A stretch of DNA of 64,000 nt from Cryptomeria japonica (GCF_030272615.1 NC_081413.1:722265649-722329648), one strand, 5' to 3'. Counted from the stretch's first letter, positions 9,985-21,816 are shown. A program made the numbers and translations. The notes: generated by a model not told the origin, from the sequence alone.

Positions 9985-11055
9985 GATGACAGACAGAAAT
10001 ATAATCATTACAGAGGACACCCAGACTTCAGAAGAAGAGATAGAAAGACATGCTTAATAGCCGATGAGGAATCCAATGATGATAAATCAGATGAAATTGA
10101 TACAGAGGAAGTAGTTTATGTGGCTATCAAAGATGGATCAGATGAAGAAAGGTATGAACAAAAAGCCCTAATATCTCACATAAATACTAATGATTCTTGG
10201 ATCATAGATAGTGGATGCTCACATCATATGACAGGAGATAAACACAAGTTTGTTATGTTAGAAGATTATGATGGAGGCTATGTAAGATTTGGTAATGATG
10301 CACCATGTCCGGTAAGAGGTAAAGGATCCATAACACTTCTTGACAATGCTAAATGTAATGATGTTTATTGGGTTGAAGGTTTGACATACAATTTGTTGAG
10401 TGTAGCACAACTAAACAACATAGGTTACCAAATAGAATTTCAAAAAGGAATGGTCAAAGTTCATGACAAGCATGGAAAGTTAGCTGCTACCGAGACACAA
10501 ACAAGAGGTAATACATTTCATCTTGACTCAACTCGGAATAAATGTCTTTATGAAAAGATAAATGATACCTGGTTATGGCATAAAAGGTTTTGTCATGTAA
10601 ATTTTGATAATTTGATCAAAATAAGCAAGAAGCACCGAGTAAGAGGTCTATCGAGTCTTGAAAAACCTGAGAATGCTATGTGTCGAGGATGCCAGATGGG
10701 TAAGATGACAAGATCAAGCTTTACAAGTAAGTCTTACACTTCTAAGGGAATTTTAGATCTTGTGCACACTAATCTTTGTGGTCCTATGAAAGTTCAAAGT
10801 TATTATGGTGATAAATATTTCATATTATTTGTGGATGACTATTCAAGGATGATGTCGGTAATGTTTTTAAAAGATAAATCAGAAGCTTTTCAAATGTTTA
10901 AATGGTACAAGGCAAGATTTGAAAATGAAACAGGAAGACAACTGAAATATCTTAGATCAAATAGAGGAGGAGAATTCAAATCTGATGAATTCAACTTATT
11001 CTGCAATGATCATGGTATTAAAAGACAAGTCTCTACACCTAGAACTCCACAATAG
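9985..11055 (+). pseudogene. Copia protease and integrase (broken)
   Basis: Same frame as gag, continuing past the TGA. Protease: WIIDSGCSHHMTGD near 10200, with an intact DSG. Integrase zinc domain: WHKRFCH then CRGCQMGK. Catalytic core: HTNLCGP near 10770, where the family has HxDxxGP, and RSNRGGEF near 10960, where the family has SDxGGEF. Both catalytic aspartates are therefore Asn, each explained by one G-to-A change. The frame ends in a TAG at 11053 within PQ-stop-NGIAER, where a Gln codon is expected. The third acidic residue, the Glu of NGIAER, is kept after the stop. Confidence 0.9.
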
Positions 11056-13239
11056 AATGGAATAGCTGAGAGAAGAAATAGATCTATTGTGGATTGTGCT
11101 AGAACACTGATGATTGAAAAGAAAGTGCCACAAACATTTTGGAGAGAAGCAATAAGCACAGCAGTTTACACCCTAAACCGAGTACAATTGAAGAAAGGTA
11201 CTTTGAAGACACCATATGAAATCTGGTATGACAAGAAACCTAATGTAAGTTATTTTAAAATCTTTGGAAGTAGATGCTATGTTCACAAAGATGATAGAAA
11301 TGGCAAGTTTGATTATAAAAGTGAAGAAGGAACATTTCTGGGTTATTCTTCTAGAAGCAAAGCATTTAAATGTCTGATCAAATCATCTAACAAAAAAGTA
11401 GAAAGTGCAAATGTGAAAATTGATGAATTTGCAGAAAGAAATGATGAAGGAAATTCTAAGGAACCAGAAGACTATGATGAATTTGTCTATGTTCAACCAA
11501 CAAGTCTTACTGAGAAAACTGTTGAAGAAAATGAAGAGAATATCCAGTTATCGAGTGATGAAGAAGATCATACAGAGCCTACCGAGCCTGTATTAGCCAA
11601 GTATGTCAAAAGACATCATGCACCAAGTCAGATTATAGGAGATAAGGATGATCTAGTGATGACAAGGAACAAACTGAGACATAACACATGGTTGATATCT
11701 GAATTTGAACCGAGAATAGTGAAAGAGGCATTTAACAGTAAAGATTGGATAAATGCTATGACAGAAGAGATTGATCAAATCAAGAAGAATGACACATGGA
11801 CACTAATCCCAAGACCAAAGGACAAAAATGTAATCGGTACAAAGTGGATTTTTAGAAACAAGCTAAATGAAAAAGGAGAGGTCATTCGAAACAAAGCAAG
11901 ACTAGTTTGCAAAGGTTATGCTCAAGAAGAAGGAATTGATTATTGTGAAACTTTTGCACCTGTTGCTAGACTTGGAGTAAGAACATTGTTGGCATATGCT
12001 GCTTTCAAAAACTTCAAGGTATATCAAATGGATGTCAAATCTGCATTTCTGAATGGAATATTAGAAGAAGAAGTTTTTATTGAACAACCTGAAGGATTTG
12101 TTGAAGACAAGAATAAAGATCAGGTATGTAAATTGAACAAAGCTTTATATGGTTTGAAACAAGCACCTAGAGCATGGTATGAAAGATTGAACTCTTATTT
12201 GATTAAGATTGGTTTTATAAGGACAAGTGAGAACAACAATATGTACATGAAGAATGATGAAAATGGAATACTGATCTTAGCCATATTTGTTGATGATATT
12301 ATATTTTGTGGAAATGACTCTTTATGCAAGAACTTTGGAAATGAAATGAGCAAAGAATTTGAGATGTCATTAATCGGTGAGATAAAGTATTTTATAGGTT
12401 TACAGATATTGCAAATGGAAAATGAGGTTTTCATTACTCAATCCAAGTACATAAAGGAAATATTGAAGAAATTTGGAATGGAGGATTCAAAACTAGTAAG
12501 TACTCCTATGACTACCAACTGTAAATTATCAAAGAATGATGAATCTGCATCTATTGATAAGACACTTTATCGATCCATGATTGGAAAGCTACAATATGTT
12601 GTTCACAACAGACTGGACATAGTACATGCAGTAGGTATAGTTGCAGGATTCTTTGCAGATCCTAAGGAAACACACATGACAACAATCAAAATAATTTTTA
12701 GATACTTGAAAGGCACTAAAGATTATGGCTTAGTATATCAGAAAGGAAATGATTTTGATTTAAAAGTTTATACTGATGCTGATTGGGCAGGCAACATTGA
12801 TGATAGAAAAAGCACAAGTGGAGGAGCTTTCTTTTTAGGAGAAAGACTAGTGAGGTGGCTTAGCAAGAAACAAGGATGTGTTTCACAGTTAACAACAGAA
12901 GTTGAATACGTTGCTGCAGCATTGAATTGTACTAACATAGCATGGATCAAACAACTGTTGGAAGGTATAAATGAGAAAGTTATCGAGCCAGTAACTATAT
13001 TCTGTGACAATACTAGTGCCATTAACATTTCAAAAAATCCTGTTATGCACTCTAAGACAAAGCACATCTCTATCAAATATCATTATCTTAGAGAAGAAGC
13101 TCAAGAGAAGAAAGAGGTGTTGGAATATGTTAGCACAAAGGAACAAATAGCAGATATCTTCACCAAACCACTACCAAGGGACACTTTTGAATATCTCAGA
13201 AGTAAGTTAGGGGTCCTACCCCTATCTTCTACTCACTGA
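11056..13239 (+). pseudogene. Copia integrase C-terminus, RT and RNase H
   Basis: A long open stretch in the same frame. After the end of integrase ([11 protein letters not shown]) come RT motifs: [31 protein letters not shown] with the first catalytic Asp, [11 protein letters not shown], and IFVDDIIF, the xVDD box, about 12290. RNase H follows with YTDADWAG (about 12770), EVEYVAA (about 12900) and FCDNTSA (about 13000), then [12 protein letters not shown] and the usual end DIFTKPL. The frame stops with TGA at 13237-13239. RT and RNase H look complete; one residue is missing in the [14 protein letters not shown] region near 11970. Confidence 0.93.
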
Positions 13240-13676
13240 CCAAGTTCTTTGAAAACATCAATCCGATGACTCTATCGAATATCTTTTAGGAGTTGATGCT
13301 GATTTACACACTTTAGGAGGATTTCTAAAGGTGTGCAGGAAACAATATAGGATACCATATAGGGAACAGGAATTGAAGACAAAATGCTCTGACTGAGACT
13401 GAATTGACACATTACAACAAGAATTCACTTCATACAGGAATAAATTATGTTTTAGTTCTTTACTTTTTGGCATTGTTGTCAAAGCGGGAGAAATTTGAGA
13501 AAGGGGAGAAGACTGAAGATTGAAAAGAAGACTAAAAACAAAAGAGGAGAAGTCTAATGTATGGGGGAGAAGTCTGATTATAGCAAGAGAGCATTTTAGC
13601 ATTTCAGAATCACAGCAATCTGAATCTTTTTAAGGTCAAATCAATTAGTTTTGCCATCAATGCCAAAGGGGGAGAT
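13240..13676 (+). other. Copia 3' untranslated region with polypurine tract
   Basis: Non-coding between the pol stop and the 3' LTR. The polypurine tract AAAGGGGGAGA is at 13665-13675, one base before the LTR start at 13677. The minus-strand ORF over 13258-13602 has no recognisable domain. Confidence 0.85.
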
Positions 13677-15203
13677 TGTTGGCATTATAACAGACAATGG
13701 GAGATTGTTGGCATTTCAATAAGGAAATTGAGAAGGTTGTTGATGATTATGGATATAACTAATTAAGGATTTCTACTGTCTTTATATTATTATTTTGTCA
13801 TTGATGTCAAGAAATTGATTTTCTAATTCAGTATGATGTTGCCATATCTTGAGAAGTATGATTTGAAGAGTATAAAGATGTCGGTAAAAGAAATAGAAAG
13901 ATTATGATGAATAAGGGGATGAATAAGGTATTCAATGGGCAACTATTACCAAGTCAGACAATGATGAGATCATGATGTTTAGATTGTTTTGACATCATAG
14001 ATATGTTATAAATTGTAAGGTTAATACTATACTATGTTACCAAGCAAAGAACCTAGTCGATAAACCCTAAGGAACCTAGTCGGTAAACCCTAAGGTTATC
14101 GCTATCAGTTAATGAAGGCGGAATGTCTACTGAGTGAAGTTTAGTATTTATCGAGTTATAACCGAGCTATAACAGAATGCATTAAATGTTTACATGTGTT
14201 ATTTAATGAAGGAATTTGATGAGCTGGAGTTGCTTAAATGATTGGTAAGCCGTGCATGAAGTTTGTTAAAGAATCTATGGCAATGGAAGATCGACAGGAA
14301 GATCTACAGCTCAGATTAAACTGCAATACCTTAGCACAAGTTCCAAGAAATATATGCAAGTTCCAAGGCGAGGTAAAACATTTTCAGATCGAAGGTTACA
14401 TTGAACCTGGTCAAGCATGAAGATCTGATGGCTATGATTGATCGTGGGAAATGTGATCAAGGAGATTAAGTGGTTAGCTAATTGTTTATAAATAGGATAC
14501 TGTTGATAAACAATGGATGCGGGCAAGTGTATGCACAGGGATGCTACATAGTGATAACCGAGCACTGAAGCTTGAAGACCCGTTTTGAACAACAGAGTAT
14601 AGAGCCCAGTAGATGGACAAGATTAGTTCTATGTCTAGATTGTATTGAGCAAATAAGAATCTGCTTTAGCATTTTTAGATGTGAAGTTGCAGATAGATTT
14701 TTATTACTGTTATTTTGTGAAAGTGACAGAAAATCTTTTAACCGAGTGGACTTAACAGTCTTATTTGTAAAACCCTCTAGCAAGGTGACATTCTGATTGC
14801 GTGTTTGAAATCCTTTAACAAGGTCACTTCTAACAAGGTGAAGATCCTAACAGATCTAAGGGAAATCCCTTAACCGGGTCACATCTAGCAATGTGTTTGT
14901 AATCTTTAACAGGATTTGTTTTTAACCAAGCATACTCTAGAAGAGTATATTTCTTAGTGGGTCCGAAATCCCATAGTGGTTTTTCCCTATTTGGGTTTCC
15001 ACGTTAAATCTGGTGTTATGAGGTTTATGATGTTTATATACTTTTGAGTTTGCATGTTTAGTAGTTTTGGTTATATTACTGAAGTATATGTTACTGAGGT
15101 TGAATCTGATGTTTTTAGGGAAGATTAAGTTTGTATGATTCACCCCCCCCTCTCATCTTGTTGGCTATTGGATCTGTACGTACATTAAGTATCAGAACTA
15201 TCA
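13677..15203 (+). repeat. 3' LTR of copia element
   Basis: Begins TGTTGGCATTATAACAG directly after the polypurine tract and ends AACTATCA. The first 29 bp repeat: TGTTGGCATT occurs at 13677 and 13706. The solo LTR at 46259 has the same double start, so this is the full form. It holds an intact TATAAATAG (14487-14495) and a C run of 8 (15143-15150). Confidence 0.95.
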
Positions 15204-15420
15204 AATTCTTGTAGGCTAAATAAACTAGTATTGTATTTTCTTTATATTAATATTATATATTCTAGCCACAAGCCTTTTACTGATAAAAGAAAAAGAAAAT
15301 TCTTGTAGGCTAAATGGGAAAGAGAAAAGGGGAATAATTAATTAAACTAAGTTGTTTAAAGTTTGCAACTTACATTTAATTAATTTTTATTTTTTTTAAG
15401 TTGAATATTTAAATTAAAAG
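15204..15420. repeat. Old dispersed repeat R, copy 1 (right part)
   Basis: Starts with the second AATTC of the copia target site and matches 18558-18690 of copy 2 (AATTCTTGTAGGCTAA, then AAGTTGTT and AAGTTT). It contains the 76-bp insertion at 15222-15297. Confidence 0.65.
15222..15297 (+). mobile_element. 76-bp retroposed fragment with 18-bp target duplication
   Basis: AATTCTTGTAGGCTAAAT occurs at 15204-15221 and again at 15298-15315. The 76 bp between end in an A-rich tail (AAAAGAAAAAGAA). Copy 2 of the repeat (18558) has the sequence only once. Long target duplications plus an A-rich tail point to LINE machinery; the insert looks like the 3' end of a heavily truncated LINE. Confidence 0.7.
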
Positions 15421-15519
15421 TGTTTTCAATGGTGGTCTAAAATATAAAGTTAAATTAGAAAGTCATTTTAGTTGGGAAAATGAATAATTTTTCATTATAT
15501 TTTAAATTAAAAGGGGTAA

Positions 15520-15640
15520 AAATTTACTCAAAACAAGAAGGGCCAATCGTCCAATAGAGAAAAGAGCACTATACAATCTTGTCTATATCCACTGATTGAT
15601 CTAACATGTGAGACAATTATAAAGAGAAGAATTGAGAACA
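15520..15640 (-). mobile_element. 3' end fragment of D-type LINE
   Basis: Resembles 39325-39455 over AAGAAGGGCCAA, AAAAGAGCACTATACAA and TGATCTAACATGTGAGACAA. Those bases at 39 kb lead into the sequence matching the 3' region of LINE D at 17040-17310, so this is most likely a short tail of the same LINE family in minus orientation. Confidence 0.45.
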
Positions 15641-16429
15641 AAAACCTATTCTTGGCGATGTTCATTTTTGTAAATCCCAAATTTGGAAGTGAGCAATTGT
15701 TCATCTTTAGCCCTACAAGGAAAACCCTCTTAGCTAATTCACAGTGAATTCATTTAGGAAGTGAACATATTGATTAGAAGAATTGAGGAGATTTAATGGT
15801 TAATAATGGAAAATTGTTATGAAGGAAAATATGTGGTTATGTTGAATGAGTGGAGAATGGTTAGGAAGAGGAAAGAGCCATTTATCCCTTCCCTTCTTCT
15901 TTTCCCTTGTTCTTCTTACCAAGGGCATTCTCTTTTACCTCCTCTATCCTCTCCTAAAGCCTTTGCTCAATATTCTATCCCCTGTCCTCACCATTCTTCT
16001 CAACCATGTTCTCGTGATTCCACTTGTCCTTCTTCTTGTTCTTGTCATTGATCCAAATCTCTCTCTTCCACCATCAAAGATTGTGAACCCAAAAACACAA
16101 ACTGAATCTTCATAAAAATTTCAGTATGTTGTCTCTGGAGGATGGCTCCTCATCCCCACCATGAATTAGAAAACCCTTTTGTGGAACATAAGAGAGATTC
16201 TCTCCCTCATGCAAGTATAAAGTGCAAAAGATGGTTATGAAATGGAAGCTTGATGTACCATCCCTCCAAGAAGTCAAACTCAATAGCATTAAACAGAGGC
16301 ATTGTTATGCTATATTTGGAGAGATGCCAATTTTTTTTTGCATACATCTCACATTCATGGAAAAAGTGGGGTTGTTATTGGGTTTGCACCATGGGCTCCT
16401 AAACAACATACTAGATGCACTTTTGTCTA
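15641..16429. other. Unassigned intergenic sequence
   Basis: No domain, repeat or RNA gene recognised. ORFs at 15806-16115 and 16222-16455 are short, compositionally biased and match nothing I know. Confidence 0.5.
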
Positions 16430-16790
16430 TGCAACATTTTGAATGTGATTATTAATTAATTAAAAATTAAAATATAATGATTTTTTTTATTTAATTAATT
16501 AATAAATTTTTTATGTTGCATAGATGTTTTTGTGTATTCATATATTCAAATGTTGTCGCATAGTTTTCTAACCATCAAATCATATTCCATTCTTTTTGTA
16601 GATGTGAGATTCTATACAATTTAGGCATATAAGAGAATATAAACTATGAAACAATCCAGGTTTCAATGATTTTAGAACCCTAACTATATTCTCCATTACT
16701 TAAGGTTTGTGAAATTCATATAGATGAGATAGCATAATCCTATACTAAGATGGAAATTGGCCCACCTTAAATACAATAGCTCAAGTGATA
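16430..16790. repeat. Old repeat unit U, partial copy U0
   Basis: Matches U1 at 38730-39075, U2 at 42540-42740 and U3 at 61560-61880: ATTATTAATTAATTAAAAA, then ACCATCAAATCATATT, AGATGTGAGATTC, TTCAATGATTTTAGAACCCT and TTTGTGAAATTCATATAGAT. No coding potential. Confidence 0.7.
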
Positions 16791-16799
16791 TTCTGCTCA

Positions 16800-17035
16800 C
16801 TTGAAAATCCTCTTTGGAATGTTTACAATGGGGACTCTAACTTCCTTCTATCCTAATTGTGGTTTGAGGGGTATCAATTATGTCAAAGTCATCTGACAGA
16901 TATTGTCGGCTTTATCTCATTTATACTCATTATTTAAGTGTAGGAGGGTGCAATAGAAGTAGAAATTAATAAATGAAATGAAACGCCACTAAACTCACTT
17001 GCAAATAGCAACCCATTGATTAGTTTATCTTTTTT
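16800..17035. repeat. Old dispersed repeat R, copy 2 (left part)
   Basis: Matches 7000-7230, including GGAGGGTGCAATAGAAGTAG. It is cut at about 17036 where LINE D sequence starts. Confidence 0.65.
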
Positions 17036-17039
17036 CACA

Positions 17040-18325
17040 CAAGGGGTACAAATTTTTTAATCAATAATTGAAGAATACAAAGCAAGAATGACATATAGCC
17101 CACCAAAGAACAAATAATTAACCATTCCTATCCTCCCCAACTAATTGTTCTAACAAATGAGATATATCCACCTACAAATGTCCTCATTCTATAATATTCC
17201 AACATTGCAATCAGTCAAATGCCCATTTCACCAGACAATCCACTACTCTATTCCATTCTCTAGGAATATGATAAAAAAGTAACAGATTCTAAAGGCCCAC
17301 TCAACCATAGAATTTGTCGAATAACCATAGCTAAATGTTAATTAACACCATCCAAGTTTTGCTCATTCAACATATGCACTACCACTTGTGAATCAGATTC
17401 ACAAATAATCTGTTTCCAACCAAGAGCACAACATCTCTCCAGTGCATATAAGATGGCAAGGGCTTCCATGAAATTATTTTTATTAAACCATTTATAAATG
17501 GAAAAGAGAAACTAAACAACACTAGAACTATCTTGGCCAATACTACCTATACCCGCATGACCAAAATTTCGTCTACGAGAGCCATCAATATTTATCTTCA
17601 AAACTCTTAAAGGGGGGAGCCGTCGACCTACCCTATCAAACTTCCTCTTAGACTGTCTACCCTTGGTCTGTTTAACCTTCTTTCTTCCTGCATCACCAAA
17701 AAAATGTAACCTATGAAGAATACCTACATCATCAGGATCCATTGCACCAAAAAGATCACACTTAGTCAAGATTGTCTTGAAAAGTATTAACAATTTTCCT
17801 CCATAATTATTGAACAACCAATTTCGCATTTTGAAAAATCCTACGATTTAATTATAACCAAAGATTCCGTAAATTGCTCACTAGAGATGCCATCTCCCTA
17901 GAGAAAGAACACTAAAATAAAAGATGAGAAGTACATTATTCACTATGAAGAAAACACACACAAATAGAAGGTCCTCGAAATCCATTCTTGTACAAATTAT
18001 CCCAAGTAAGACATCTATTTTCAACAACCAACCACATGAAAAAATTGCACTTGGGCCAACAAGATTTGTTCCACACCTATTTCCACCACATAAATCCTCC
18101 TCCTTTAAACATTTGTTTATCTAGCTCCAAGTACCTCAAAGCCACCTACTACTTACCAATCAAATCCTTACCCCATGCCAGGAGATACGTCCCAATAAGG
18201 GAATTGCACTCCCTACTATGAAGAATTTGAGCTAGCTCTTGTCGAGCTCCCAAGTTCTCCCAGGTGGCCAGTTGTGGGGGTCTTTCCATCTGTAAATGTC
18301 CACTAAGCCTAAATGTAGAAAAATC
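17040..18325 (-). pseudogene. LINE D remnant: zinc-binding and RNase H regions
   Basis: Minus-strand decayed LINE ORF2. About 18000-18090 reads WPKCNFFMWL, then ENRCLTWDNLYKNGF and GPSICVCF, the pattern of the RT zinc-binding region of plant LINEs. RNase H follows: INIDGSRRRNFGHAGIG near 17570-17600 (first Asp), FMEALAILYALE near 17460 (Glu), CESDSQVVV near 17390 (Asp), and VDCLVKWAFD near 17240. It has stops throughout. The 3' end near 17040 abuts repeat R. RNase H would degrade the RNA strand after reverse transcription. Confidence 0.75.
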
Positions 18326-18329
18326 TGTG

Positions 18330-18690
18330 GGTTATAATTTGAACCCCAAGTCTCACTAGCTCAACATCAAAACATCTTATAAGCACTTTCATGGATAATC
18401 TCTTCCTATTTCATTTCTTATCCTTAAGACTTCTTTGTCTTATTAAATTTTTGGAATGAAATGATACGAGATATAAATGCTCCTACATGATCAAAGTAGA
18501 GCAAGTGAATTGATAAACACAACAAAATAAATAATAATATAATGTCCCTTTAACCTATTTTAATTCTTGTAGGCTAATTGGGAGAAAAAAAGGGAATAAA
18601 TTAATCATTAACTAATTAAGTTGTTAAAAGTTTATAGACTTTAATTTAATTATTATTTTTATTGAAGAAAATAAATTAAAAAAATACATA
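18330..18690. repeat. Old dispersed repeat R, copy 2 (right part)
   Basis: Matches 7233-7478 followed by 15204-15420. It includes the uninterrupted copia target CCTATTTTAATTCTTGTAGG at about 18550-18570. It lies between two pieces of LINE D. Confidence 0.7.
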
Positions 18691-18729
18691 ACAATAAGAC
18701 TTGAATACCCTTTTTAAATAGGCATTTTT

Positions 18730-19450
18730 CTTTGAATCTATTAAATGTACCTAATGGTTTGCCATTTAGTTGAACCTATCGGTTCCACCGAATAGAGGAA
18801 TAAGGGAAACTTAGCCCATAACTAAGAGACTAATCAAACCAAATTAGTTTTGTTGAATCTATCTGCCATGCTTTCCAAATAGAGTTAAATGGTGTTGAGT
18901 TATGAGTTTTAATGAACAAAGCTAAAAGAATCTTGTGTTTCTAGCCAACAACCCCCCAAGTACGACCAACAGGGACAATTTGGATGCAAAATTTAATCAG
19001 TTCCTTCCAAGGAGAATCTCCATCTAATGCTCTAGTTATCCATTTAGTTGTAAGAAAGATTCCTTGTGAGTATAGATCAATGATTCCTAGTCCTCCCTTG
19101 TCCTTAGGTTAAATACAGTGCTTCCAAGAAGAAACAAAAAGTCCCTTTTTGTTTCCTCATTTGGCCCATAAAAAGTTCTTGATAAGTTGTGTTAATTGCT
19201 TGTAGCAGTTTTGAGAAGACAACCACTATGAGGATATATAAAATGACTAACAAGCAATATTTTGTATGCCGCTTGTATGCGATCAACCATAGATAAGAAT
19301 CTATTAGTCCAGTTCAAACGTTAGGCCTTGATTTTGTTCATAAACCAATTGCACATATCTTTTAAAGAAATTCCTACTCCAAAAGGGATGCCAAGATATA
19401 TAGTGACTATGCCATGCTTTATTTCTATCCATTAACTCTACATTTTGATT
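18730..19450 (-). pseudogene. LINE D remnant: C-terminal part of reverse transcriptase
   Basis: Minus-strand decayed coding. About 19400-19440 reads HLGIPFG, followed by NRFLSMVDRIQAAYKIL near 19270, matching the YLGIPFG...LSLAGR thumb region of LINE RT. Further on, KGGLGIIDLYSQGIFLTTKW near 19080-19020 is the usual GGLGxxDL motif. Stops and frameshifts are frequent. The order along the minus strand (thumb, then zinc-binding, then RNase H) agrees with one LINE split by repeat R at 18330-18690, though two separate insertions are possible. Confidence 0.7.
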
Positions 19451-19897
19451 TGATGCAAGGCATCAATAGTAACAATATTTCCTCTTTGTTGTTTTCATGC
19501 CAAAATTGAGGAAACGTGTTCTTTTTGAAGGTTTTCTTTTGGTAAGGCTTTCCTTCTTTTAAGAGCGAAAGAGGTAGGGAGACATAGTACTTCTATGCAA
19601 AGTGTGCTATTGGATAGAATGTCCATGTGTCATCATTGAGTAGAGTTTAAAAAAAATTAAAAGGAAATCCTTGGAGCCGCGCTATTGGTTGAATTTTGAA
19701 GAATGGTTAGTAAGTGAGACCCAATGAAGAAAATGAAAAGAGTCACGTGCCAATATAACATTCAATGGGGTAGAGGAATTTTTGGTAGATTAAAAAGCAT
19801 TGTGTTAGTGGTCCAACAATTTTTCTTATGGTTGCTTTAAAATCCATTCAGAATCAAAGGAGACGTGAATGTAGTTTTCAGTAGTTTTGAATGATGT
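19451..19897. other. Unassigned flank of element B
   Basis: No gene, RNA or repeat match seen. It is the left flank of the element B LTR. Confidence 0.5.
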
Positions 19898-20935
19898 TGT
19901 GTGTGTGAAAAGTGGATTGTATCTGTATCTGGAATACACAACACTTTAATAAGTCATTAGATGCATGGTTAGTAAATCAATCATCAATGAATAATAAACC
20001 ATCACAAAGCGACCTATTGCCTTCTAGTAGATGCGATTTTAGTCTTGCTCTTAGATTTCTATATGCAATACCAGTGACTAGACAACACCTAAATGAAGGA
20101 TTTAATCTATATGAGTACAAAATTGAGCTCAATGGATGCAAGATTAAGCTAGATAAATACAAGATAAGATTAATGAATATTAGGCTAACATGATTAAGCT
20201 ATGAATCAATATTAAGCTAAATGATTTAACAATTATGCAAATATTTTCAATATAAAATCTTAATGAACCTAGAGCAAAAACAACATAATAACAATATATT
20301 CTCCAGGATCCTTGATTAGGAAATGAGAGCCTGAATTTATAGAAAATTCAGAAAGAAACCGACGGTTGAGATCAAATGATGATGAGCACTCAAGATTTTC
20401 CAAAAAGAAGCACAACCCAGGTGAATTGATGTGATTGGCTGCTTTTCTCAGTTTTAAAGGAAATTGAACTAAAATTAAGACAAAATCAGAAAAAACTAAT
20501 TTATTCTCTATTTTAATCAATTTTGAGATTTAATTGCTTTTAAGAGATTTTTCAATTTTTAATTTGATTTTCAAGATTATCCCCATTTGATTTCTTTTCC
20601 TCAATTTTTAATTCTTTTTTCCAATTAATTCCTTTTTTTGTGATTAAATGGCAAATTGATTTATTTAATTAAATGTATTAGGATATTTAATAAAAATAAA
20701 TAGGATAATTGTTTAAAAATGATTTACTTGAAATGATCAATTAATTAAATATATTTATTTAATTAAATCAGAGTGATTAATTTGCCATGTGACATTTGAT
20801 GATTTAAGAATTAATTGTGTGCTCAAGATTAATTTTAATTGCCTTTGGTTAGGACCTTGGTGATGAAATTGAGACTAGGGGGCCTATGGTTTAGATGACC
20901 ATTTTTAGGGTATTACAAATGCATGTAATTTTGAT
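19898..20935 (-). repeat. 3' LTR of element B
   Basis: Near-identical in layout to 35596-36650: both start TGTGTGTGTGAAAAGTGG and share GGGTATTACAAATGCATG before diverging after TTTTGAT. On the element strand the LTR would begin TGTAATACCC or TGCATTTG. Similarity continues 12-18 bp past those starts, which leaves the exact end open. No polypurine tract is obvious beside it. Confidence 0.85.
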
Positions 20936-21659
20936 CTAGGACTTGATTGAACTAGATTGAGCGAGAGACACAACCAATTTCAAACTTGATTGAACAAGAA
21001 TCGACTTAGCAAAATGATAAAACTGATTTTGAACTTGATTAAACAAGAACTGATTAGCAAGAGAGAATGTTCAACTTGATTTTGTTGTGATGAAACTAAA
21101 CAGAGTTGATTAAGACAAGGACAAAGATTGATATGCCCCTAGAGATTGCTTTATTTGACATTGAAGAATCTCAACTTGATATGACATGATTTAGTTAAGA
21201 TGCCCCTAGTAATGAGGTTTAATTGATTTTCTTTGTTTGAAAAGATTTTTGCTTGACTTTAGATGGATATTTGAAAAAATTTCTTGACTTTTGATGATGA
21301 TGATCACTGAAAAGGCGTAATGAGTATGCCCCCTCAGGAGTGAAATCGAAAGATAGAGAGGGTACAACGATTGTAGGCAATTTTTAGTGATGATACTTAT
21401 TTGAGCATGAAGAGTGATGTTGAAGAATTAAAATCAGAGTTGATTTGAGAATTTAAATTGAGATTTAGAATTGAGCGCAAAATGATTCAAAAATTGACTT
21501 GAGGATGAAAGTGCTAAGTGGTCAACATCGGGAAATTTTGACTAGAGAAGTGACGTCGGATTTCAATTTCGATCCTGAAAATGGACTCAGGACAGTCGAT
21601 TTAGCTTAGGGCACAAGTTTTACATCCATCGGAGCAAGTTGAAAAATTAGGGTTTGGGC
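20936..21659. other. Element B spacer between 3' LTR and antisense gene promoter
   Basis: Non-coding. It has repeated short phrases such as ACTTGATTGAAC, AACTTGATT and AACAAGAA between about 20940 and 21110. No gene seen. Confidence 0.5.
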
Positions 21660-21667
21660 TATATAAG
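21660..21667 (+). promoter_or_regulatory. TATA box of antisense plant-mobile-domain gene
   Basis: CTATATAAGG on the plus strand, about 660 bp upstream of the ORF at 22327 and opposite to the element's own transcription. With a start about 30 bp downstream, the transcript would hold a short first exon ending at the splice donor at 21817. Confidence 0.6.
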
Positions 21668-21816
21668 GGGTTTAGTGTGTCATTTTCAAGTCATTGTTAC
21701 CTCCCAACATTTGAAATTTGAAAAACCCTTTGCGAAGAAAAATGGCCATTCCGATCCAAGAGCATTGATTCGAGCGCCAAAGATGTCATAATCGACCGCG
21801 AAACTACGACCCATCG

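Larger units (their letters stand above)
7480..15203 (+). mobile_element. Ty1/copia retrotransposon, complete but inactive
   Basis: A 7.7-kb element with two LTRs (7480-8995, 13677-15203), a primer site for initiator tRNA-Met, a polypurine tract and one gag-pol reading frame in copia order: gag, protease, integrase, RT, RNase H. A 5-bp target duplication flanks it. The frame has one single-base loss near the start and two in-frame stops, and both integrase aspartates are changed. A solo LTR of the same family is at 46259-47769. I do not assign a named copia lineage. Confidence 0.95.

Noticed and set aside
13258-13602. Minus-strand ORF of 114 codons after copia pol
   Set aside because: No domain, no counterpart in related elements, and it lies in the 3' untranslated region.
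15806-16115. Overlapping plus-strand ORFs as a small gene
   Set aside because: Biased Ser/Pro/Leu content, two competing frames and no recognisable domain.
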